A stretch of DNA of 64,000 bases from Campylobacteraceae bacterium. GTDB taxonomy: Bacteria > Campylobacterota > Campylobacteria > Campylobacterales > Campylobacteraceae. Of the stretch, positions 58,777 through 64,000 are shown piece after piece. The notes beneath the pieces are model-generated. The model saw nothing but the letters and a program-made list of their open reading frames with translations, was not told the DNA's origin and searched no databases. The stretch spans positions 62,001 to 126,000 of the forward strand of contig JAIRXG010000006.1 of NCBI GenBank assembly GCA_031268335.1, written 5' to 3'. Within the stretch, counting starts at the first letter, position 1. Each line of letters opens with the position of its first letter. The position numbers and the translations under genes are program-made.

Positions 58777-59670
58777 TTACTCAAGTAGTTTGTCTAAAAG
58801 CGAAAAATTATTTGCGCCCATAATATGTATTTTTGGATGAAAATTCGTCAAGTCTTTTAAAAGTGTTTTCGATAATTCAAATCCTGTTTCAAACTCTTTT
58901 TCTTCGCTTATTTTTTTAGCGTTTTCAAGCTTTAGCATCCACTCCTCTGGAATTTGAACTCCGGGAACATGTGAGTTTAAAAATTGTGCCGTTCTTAATC
59001 TTGTAACGGGGAAAAAACCAAAAACAAGTTCCGTTTTTGCCTCTTTAAATTCATTTTTTGCATCATCAAATATTTTTTTCAGCATTTTTGCATTTTGGAT
59101 TGAGTATATCGGTTGAGATATGATGCCAAGCGGTGAAAACCTAAGTTTTGAGGCTATCTTTTTTTGCAAAGATTTTTGATGATTTGCTACCGCGCTGCAA
59201 ACGCAAAAGGCCGATATGGGTTTTGGCGGATATGAAAACGGCTTGCCCGAATAATCAATTCCAGCGTTAAAACATTTTACAATTTCCAGTAAGAGAAGCG
59301 AGTTTGCTTCAAAAACTCCTTTGACGTTTGGCTGATCGCTTGCCGCTGCACTATCTCCTGTAAGTGCCAAAATAGAATTTACTCCAAGTTCATTTGCGCC
59401 GAGTAAGTCTGATTGTAAAGCGATTTTATTTTTATCTCTCATTGACATTGTGGCAATCGCAGGTTTTTTAAAATATTCTTGTAATTTCAAAGCGGTTACA
59501 ACAGCATTTGACTTGAGTCTTGCCAAAGGATTGTCTGTAATTATAAAGGCGTCTATTTTATTTATCAACTGTATATTTTCGATTTTTTTTATAATATCGC
59601 AAGTTCCAGCTCCATGCAAAGGAGTGATTTCCAGAGTGAAAAAAATCCGTTTTTTTACCAATGAGTGCAT
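58777..59670 (-). CDS. metF: Methylenetetrahydrofolate reductase-family protein
   Basis: The 297-residue TIM-barrel flavoprotein has ITPLHGAGTCDI in place of the EFFPP-type start, then TMSMRDKNKIALQSDLLGANELGVNSILALTGD. LGIISQPIYSIQNAKM, VFGFFPVTRLRTAQFLNSHVPGVQIPEEW and a C-terminal helix follow. It should reduce methylene-THF to methyl-THF for methionine synthesis. The divergent N-terminus suggests the short archaeal/anaerobe type of MetF rather than the E. coli type. It is divergent from serB. Confidence 0.85.
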   Translation of the reverse strand: MHSLVKKRIFFTLEITPLHGAGTCDIIKKIENIQLINKIDAFIITDNPLARLKSNAVVTALKLQEYFKKPAIATMSMRDKNKIALQSDLLGANELGVNSILALTGDSAAASDQPNVKGVFEANSLLLLEIVKCFNAGIDYSGKPFSYPPKPISAFCVCSAVANHQKSLQKKIASKLRFSPLGIISQPIYSIQNAKMLKKIFDDAKNEFKEAKTELVFGFFPVTRLRTAQFLNSHVPGVQIPEEWMLKLENAKKISEEKEFETGFELSKTLLKDLTNFHPKIHIMGANNFSLLDKLLE

Positions 59671-59703
59671 ATTGTTTTTACCCGATTTTTAATAAATTGG
59701 TGT

Positions 59704-59709
59704 ATTATA
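59704..59709 (-). promoter_or_regulatory. -10 element of the metF gene
   Basis: A perfect TATAAT on the minus strand lies 33 bases before the metF ATG, in the 78-base divergent gap with serB. Confidence 0.6.
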
Positions 59710-59748
59710 TCAAAATTGTAAATTAAACTATTTTAAAGACTATAAAAA

Positions 59749-60372
59749 ATGATAAAACTTGCCGTATTTGATTTTGATTCGACATTAATGGATGGAGAAA
59801 CTATCGATATTTTAGCCGGAAATTACGGCGTAGGAGACGAGGTTTCAAAGATAACCGCTGCAGCCATGAGAGGCGAGCTTGATTTTTTTGAATCGCTGCA
59901 AAAAAGAGTGTCTTTATTGAGAGGCATGGACGAAAAAAAGGCTATAGATATTTGTCAAAATTTAACCTATATGAAAGGCGCTAAAGAGTTAATCAAAGAG
60001 CTTAAATTAAGAGAGATTAAAGTCGTAGTTTTTAGCGGAGGATTTAGATTTGCTACAAATTGGGCTAAAAATATTTTAGGCTTTGACGCTGACTTTGCAA
60101 ATATCTTGCATGTAAAAAACGGAGAGTTGAGCGGACTTGTCGGAGGCGATATGATGTTTGGTTACTCAAAGGGCGATATGTTGGGGCGAGTACAAAATCT
60201 GCTTAAAATATCTCAAGATGAAACTATGGCTGTTGGAGACGGAGCTAACGACTTGTCTATGTTTGTGCTTGCAAAAATAAAAGTAGCGTTTTGCGCAAAA
60301 GAGATTTTGAAAAAAAGCGCTAATGTTGTCATTGATGAGAAAAATTTAACTAAAGTTTTAGGCTATATTTAA
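59749..60372 (+). CDS. serB: Phosphoserine phosphatase (HAD family)
   Basis: This performs the last step of serine synthesis. The 207-residue product has the nucleophile motif FDFDSTLMDGET, the GMDEKKAIDI cap region, VFSGGFRFATNWA, a lysine in GYSKGDML and the acidic motif VGDGANDLSMF. It lacks the ACT-like N-terminal extension of E. coli SerB. It lies 36 bases before the transaldolase-PilT gene. Confidence 0.93.
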   Translation: MIKLAVFDFDSTLMDGETIDILAGNYGVGDEVSKITAAAMRGELDFFESLQKRVSLLRGMDEKKAIDICQNLTYMKGAKELIKELKLREIKVVVFSGGFRFATNWAKNILGFDADFANILHVKNGELSGLVGGDMMFGYSKGDMLGRVQNLLKISQDETMAVGDGANDLSMFVLAKIKVAFCAKEILKKSANVVIDEKNLTKVLGYI

Positions 60373-60408
60373 TAAAATTTAAAAATAAAGAATTATAAAA
60401 GGAAAAAA

Positions 60409-62910
60409 ATGGCAATCGGCTCAAATAATTTTTCTGTTTGGTGTGATTTGATAGAGAGAGATTTTTTGCAAAATAAATTTAATGATTTGGTGGATGCCGG
60501 CATTGTAAGCGGTATCACGAGCAATCCTGTTATTTTTAGAAACGCCATTTTAAACTCAAAAGCTTATGATGAAGATAAGAAAAAAAGTATAGAGCTTTTG
60601 CCTAAAGAGCGATATGAGCTTATGGCTATTGAAGATATTAAAAATGCTGCAAGACTTCTTTTGCGCACGCATACGGCAAATGATCTTGACGGTTTTGCAA
60701 GCATAGAGGTAAATCCGTTGTTTGCTGATGATGCGGCTAAAATGACCGAAGAGGCAAAAAGACTTTTCAAAGCAATCAATATGCCGAATATTATGATAAA
60801 AATTCCGGCTACCGTAGATGGATACGAAACGATAAAAGATTTGATAATAGAAGGCATAAACGTAAATGCTACTCTCGTTTTTTCTCCTTTGCAAGCAGGC
60901 AAGTGTTTGCAAGCCATTGAAAATGGTTTTTATATATTTCAAAGAAGAAATCCGAAAAAACATTTCCCAAAAGCGGTAATAAGCGTTTTCGTGAGTAGAT
61001 TTGATAGGAAATTAGATCCTATTTTAGAAGTTAACGGCATGGAGAGAATGAAATTTGGCATAATGAACGCATCTTATATATATCAACTTATAAAAGAGCA
61101 GAAAATTTCTGATGTTAGGTGTTTGTTTGCAAGTACAGGCGTTAGCGATAAGAGCGTTAAACCATCTTATTACATTACAAAGCTTCTTTATCAAAATGCT
61201 ATTAACACCGCTCCGCTAGGCGCAATTGAAAGCTTTGTAGAGATTTTAGATACGGACGAGAGAGCATGTCCTAGCAAACAGAGCATACAAGAGTATTTTG
61301 AAGAAGTTGAATCCAAAGGGATAAATATTAAAGAGATTTACGCTGATCTTCTAAATGACGGATTGGAGCAGTTCAAGCAAGCGTTTAGAGAAATGCTAAA
61401 CAGTTTGAAAGTTTCCAAAGATGAACTTGAGGGTGTTGGAGATATGGAACAAAGTGCTGAAATAAAAGAAAAAGAGGTTTTAGAGACAAAGAAAGAGGAG
61501 GAGGTTGAAGAGATGGCTGCAAAACAGAAAGTTGCGATAAAAAAAGAGATAACCAAAGAGCCGATAAACGATAAATCTGCAATAAAAGAGATTAAAGGCA
61601 AAGATTCTGATGTAAAATTGGAAAAAAATACTCAACAAGACGAAAAGAAAGATAATGATATGAAACGTATACTTAAAGAAAAGATGGCTGAAACTGTAGG
61701 TATTATCAAAGACGATATACACGCTATAACATTTTTGAAAAAATGTCTCGAATCTCTTGTAAGCTATAATGGAAGTGATTTACATATTAAGTCCGATTCG
61801 GATGTCAAAGGACGTGTCAACGGCGAAATCGTAACGGTAGATAATGATATTTTTACGAAAGACGACGTAGAAATTTTAGCCCAAGAGCTTTTGCAAGATA
61901 GATACGAAGAGTTTACCAAAAAGAAAAATATAGATTTTATCTATAAGCTTGACAAAGATTACAGATTTCGCGTCAATATGTTTTACCAAACTGACGGAAT
62001 TTCAGCGGCATTTCGCGTAGTCCCTATGCTTATTCCGACAGTAGAATCTTTGGAACTTCCCGAAGTCATCGAAAACTTTGCCTCAAAAAGACGCGGCTTA
62101 ATACTTGTAACAGGACCTACTGGTTGTGGAAAAAGCACGACTCTTGCCGCTATTATAAATGCTATAAATCAGACAAGTCAAAAACATATTATAACTATTG
62201 AAGATCCGATAGAGTTTATTTATCAAGATGAACAAAGTATCATAAATCAACGCTCGGTAGGGCAAGATGCCATAAGCTTTTCAGATGCTTTGATAGCATC
62301 TTTAAGAGAAGATCCGGATGTTATTATGGTTGGCGAGATGAGAGATGTTGAGACTATCAGAACAGCGATAAGAGCGGCAGAAACAGGACATTTGGTACTT
62401 TCTACTCTACATACGTTAGACGCAAAAGAGACGATAGGACGTATTATAAGTATGTTTCAAGGTGGCGAGCAAACTCAAGTTAGACAATCTCTCTCTTCTG
62501 TTCTTGAAGCGGTTATCTCTCAAAGATTGATAAGAAGAAAAGGCGGTAAAGGAAGAGTTGCAGCTGTCGAGATTTTGGTAAAGAATGCAAGAATAGAGGC
62601 TATGATAGCTCAAAGCAGAGAGAGTGAAATTAAAGATTCTATTGAGAAAGATAGAGATGTCTACAAAAGTCAAAGTTTCAATCAAGCACTACTTGATTTG
62701 TATATGAAAGGTTTTGTAAACTATCACGAAGCGTTATATGCGGCCACATCGCCTGCCGATTTGAAAATACTTCTTGATAATTACGACATCAAAAAGAGCA
62801 AAGAAGCTGAAGCGCTGAAAAATATTGAAAGCTATGTGCAAGATGATGAGCAAAATTCTAATGTGACTGTAGATATGAACGATGTTGATATATTAGATTT
62901 GAAAAGATAA
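60409..62910 (+). CDS. Transaldolase-PilT fusion protein
   Basis: One uninterrupted frame of 833 codons joins two complete enzymes. Residues 1-335 are a transaldolase of the non-oxidative pentose phosphate pathway, with GITSNPVIF and the Schiff-base Lys131 in IMIKIPATVDGY. A Lys/Glu-rich linker spans about 336-430. Residues 431-790 form a PilT-type retraction ATPase: GSDLHI, Walker A GPTGCGKST at 569-577, the Walker B region PDVIMVGEMRD at 636-646 and the His box GHLVLSTLHT at 660-669. An acidic tail ends the protein. AAAAGGA precedes the first ATG. Inside the linker a GAGGAGGAGG tract lies 8 bases before an in-frame ATG at 61513 (residue 369), so separate PilT translation is possible. No pilus genes are adjacent. 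Confidence 0.9.
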   Translation: MAIGSNNFSVWCDLIERDFLQNKFNDLVDAGIVSGITSNPVIFRNAILNSKAYDEDKKKSIELLPKERYELMAIEDIKNAARLLLRTHTANDLDGFASIEVNPLFADDAAKMTEEAKRLFKAINMPNIMIKIPATVDGYETIKDLIIEGINVNATLVFSPLQAGKCLQAIENGFYIFQRRNPKKHFPKAVISVFVSRFDRKLDPILEVNGMERMKFGIMNASYIYQLIKEQKISDVRCLFASTGVSDKSVKPSYYITKLLYQNAINTAPLGAIESFVEILDTDERACPSKQSIQEYFEEVESKGINIKEIYADLLNDGLEQFKQAFREMLNSLKVSKDELEGVGDMEQSAEIKEKEVLETKKEEEVEEMAAKQKVAIKKEITKEPINDKSAIKEIKGKDSDVKLEKNTQQDEKKDNDMKRILKEKMAETVGIIKDDIHAITFLKKCLESLVSYNGSDLHIKSDSDVKGRVNGEIVTVDNDIFTKDDVEILAQELLQDRYEEFTKKKNIDFIYKLDKDYRFRVNMFYQTDGISAAFRVVPMLIPTVESLELPEVIENFASKRRGLILVTGPTGCGKSTTLAAIINAINQTSQKHIITIEDPIEFIYQDEQSIINQRSVGQDAISFSDALIASLREDPDVIMVGEMRDVETIRTAIRAAETGHLVLSTLHTLDAKETIGRIISMFQGGEQTQVRQSLSSVLEAVISQRLIRRKGGKGRVAAVEILVKNARIEAMIAQSRESEIKDSIEKDRDVYKSQSFNQALLDLYMKGFVNYHEALYAATSPADLKILLDNYDIKKSKEAEALKNIESYVQDDEQNSNVTVDMNDVDILDLKR

Positions 62911-62937
62911 CTTATATAGTTTTTATGTAAAAAAAGG

Positions 62938-62943
62938 TATAAT
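62938..62943 (+). promoter_or_regulatory. -10 element of rplY-pth
   Basis: A TATAAT (preceded by GG) lies in the 63-base gap before rplY, 31 bases from the ATG, with AAAGGA close to the start. It shows that rplY need not depend on the fusion gene's promoter. Confidence 0.65.
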
Positions 62944-62973
62944 CTTTCTCTTATTTTTTTAAAGGACAGTATT

Positions 62974-63510
62974 ATGCTAGAAGGCATTTTAAGAGAGAGT
63001 ATCGATAAAAAGGCGCTCAAATCGCTTAGACGAGATGGTTATCTTATCGCCAATATTTACGCTAAAGGCTTTGAGAATATTCATGCTGCGTTTAAAGAAA
63101 ATGAGTTTATTAAAGAAATTCGCAAGAAAGAGAGCTTGATTTTTCCTGTAAAAGTAGACGGTAAAGTTTACGACGTGATAATACAAGAGTATCAAAGAGA
63201 TCCTGTTGCGAATAAGATTTTACATGTAGACTTAAGAGTGGCGATTCCTGGAATTGTCGCAAAATATTTTGTACCCGTTGTAATAAACGGTGTAGCTAAG
63301 GGCATCAAAGACAAAGGCGTTTTAGTGCAATCAAAAAGAAGACTTTGCGTAAAATGCGCTTCGGAATTTTTGCCAAACTCTTTCGTTCTTGACGTAAGTA
63401 ATTTGGAAGTAGGTCAAACGTTGCTCGTAAGAGACATCAAGCTGCCTGCCAATGTTCAAATGGTAGATGCGGACAGAGTTGCCGTTGTGGGCGTAGTAAA
63501 AGCTAAATAG
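62974..63510 (+). CDS. rplY: 50S ribosomal protein L25 (Ctc form)
   Basis: The 178-residue protein binds 5S rRNA. It has the L25 domain (residues 1-95, [16 protein letters not shown]) and the C-terminal Ctc/TL5 domain. The N-terminus is slightly longer than E. coli L25. It is followed after 5 bases by pth, a pairing common in bacteria. Confidence 0.95.
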   Translation: MLEGILRESIDKKALKSLRRDGYLIANIYAKGFENIHAAFKENEFIKEIRKKESLIFPVKVDGKVYDVIIQEYQRDPVANKILHVDLRVAIPGIVAKYFVPVVINGVAKGIKDKGVLVQSKRRLCVKCASEFLPNSFVLDVSNLEVGQTLLVRDIKLPANVQMVDADRVAVVGVVKAK

Positions 63511-63515
63511 TCCAA

Positions 63516-64000
63516 ATGTTTCTTTTTGTGGGACTTGGCAACCCTACTGAAAAATATGCCAACACAAGACACAACATAGGCTTTATGGTCGTTAATCGTT
63601 TGATTGGCGAACTCAAAGCCTCTAACATTTCAAAATCTCAATTTTTTGGCGAATTATATAAAAGCGGTCAAAATCTTTTTTTAAAACCTCTCACATACAT
63701 GAATAACTCAGGTCAAAGCGCAAGGGCGGTTTTTGATTTTTACAAACCCGATGAAATTGTAGTAATACACGATGATACGGCTATACCTTTTGGAAGCATA
63801 CGCATAAAAAAAGGAGGTTCAAGCGGCGGTCATAACGGATTAAAGTCGATGGATTCACATGTAGGAAATGACTACATAAGGATTAGGATAGGTATCGGCG
63901 CACCTAAAAATTCGCAAGATATGGCAAAATTTGTTTTGGAAAATTTTTCAAAAGATGAGCTTACATGTATAGAAAAACTTATAAATTACAGCGTCAAAAT
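63516..64000 (+). CDS. pth: Peptidyl-tRNA hydrolase, 3' end outside window
   Basis: The frame starts at ATG 63516, 5 bases after rplY, and runs off the window after about 161 codons. Pth recycles peptidyl-tRNA. Family motifs are FVGLGNPTEKYANTRHNIGFM with the catalytic histidine, KPLTYMNNSGQS, HDDTAIPFG and GGSSGGHNGLKS. The visible part lacks only the last 25 or so residues. Two TACATGTA-type sequences fall in it. Confidence 0.96.
   Translation, partial: MFLFVGLGNPTEKYANTRHNIGFMVVNRLIGELKASNISKSQFFGELYKSGQNLFLKPLTYMNNSGQSARAVFDFYKPDEIVVIHDDTAIPFGSIRIKKGGSSGGHNGLKSMDSHVGNDYIRIRIGIGAPKNSQDMAKFVLENFSKDELTCIEKLINYSVK

Overview
The window is AT-rich, densely coded chromosomal DNA from a member of the Campylobacterota (formerly Epsilonproteobacteria), most like the free-living Sulfurimonas/Sulfurovum/Sulfurospirillum side of the phylum. 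The assignment rests on gene content and order: a CiaB-family protein, the string obgE-proB-fmt-birA-parA-parB-atpF'-atpF-atpH-atpA-atpG-atpD-atpC running directly into tolQ-tolR-tolA-like-tolB-pal-cpoB, an F1Fo cluster with two b-type subunits and no atpB/atpE, plus serB/tal/rplY/pth and hemL-atpZ neighbourhoods. No rRNA, tRNA, CRISPR array or insertion sequence was seen.

Layout. 1-501 is the 3' end of a periplasmic arylsulfate sulfotransferase gene with a strong terminator. 1.2-8.2 kb holds a CiaB-like metallopeptidase-motif protein, a Pit phosphate permease, and the radA-ftsY-tlpA operon. 8.2-12.9 kb holds 5-formyl-THF cyclo-ligase overlapping ribonuclease Y, a DedA-like membrane protein, a cyclophilin and ferrochelatase. 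12.9-24.5 kb is mixed: a lipoprotein rich in bacterial N-glycosylation sequons, YebC, LpxK with a DegT aminotransferase, an MBL hydrolase, CmoB, PepD, a class V aminotransferase, an LRR protein and a flavodoxin-fold oxidoreductase. 24.6-30.9 kb is one forward block: alaS, a membrane protein, maf, an orphan ABC ATPase and penicillin-binding protein 1A. After a 1.26-kb decayed non-coding stretch, 32.2-50.1 kb is an almost unbroken reverse-strand block for envelope integrity (Tol-Pal), ATP synthase, chromosome partitioning, small metabolic enzymes, Obg and ribosomal proteins L27/L21, then a YjbR-like protein and SurE. 50.5-64 kb runs mostly forward: DUF502, hemL, atpZ, a membrane protein, two tandem paralogous lipoproteins (the second frameshifted), lpxB, greA, argC, an LpxH-like phosphoesterase, metF (reverse), serB, a transaldolase-PilT fusion, rplY and the start of pth.

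Novelty. Four items stand out. (1) One uninterrupted 833-codon frame joins a complete transaldolase to a complete PilT-type ATPase, with a strong Shine-Dalgarno and ATG inside the linker. (2) The palindromic octamer TACATGTA occurs 34 times by hand count, about ten times the rough compositional expectation. It is concentrated in intergenic DNA and absent from a 10-kb stretch covering the ATP synthase and partition genes. (3) One secreted lipoprotein carries six D/E-X-N-X-S/T sequons, one of them inside a 27-bp tandem repeat. (4) A tandem lipoprotein duplication carries a one-base insertion that breaks the signal peptide of the second copy. Several intergenic stretches also look like eroded genes.
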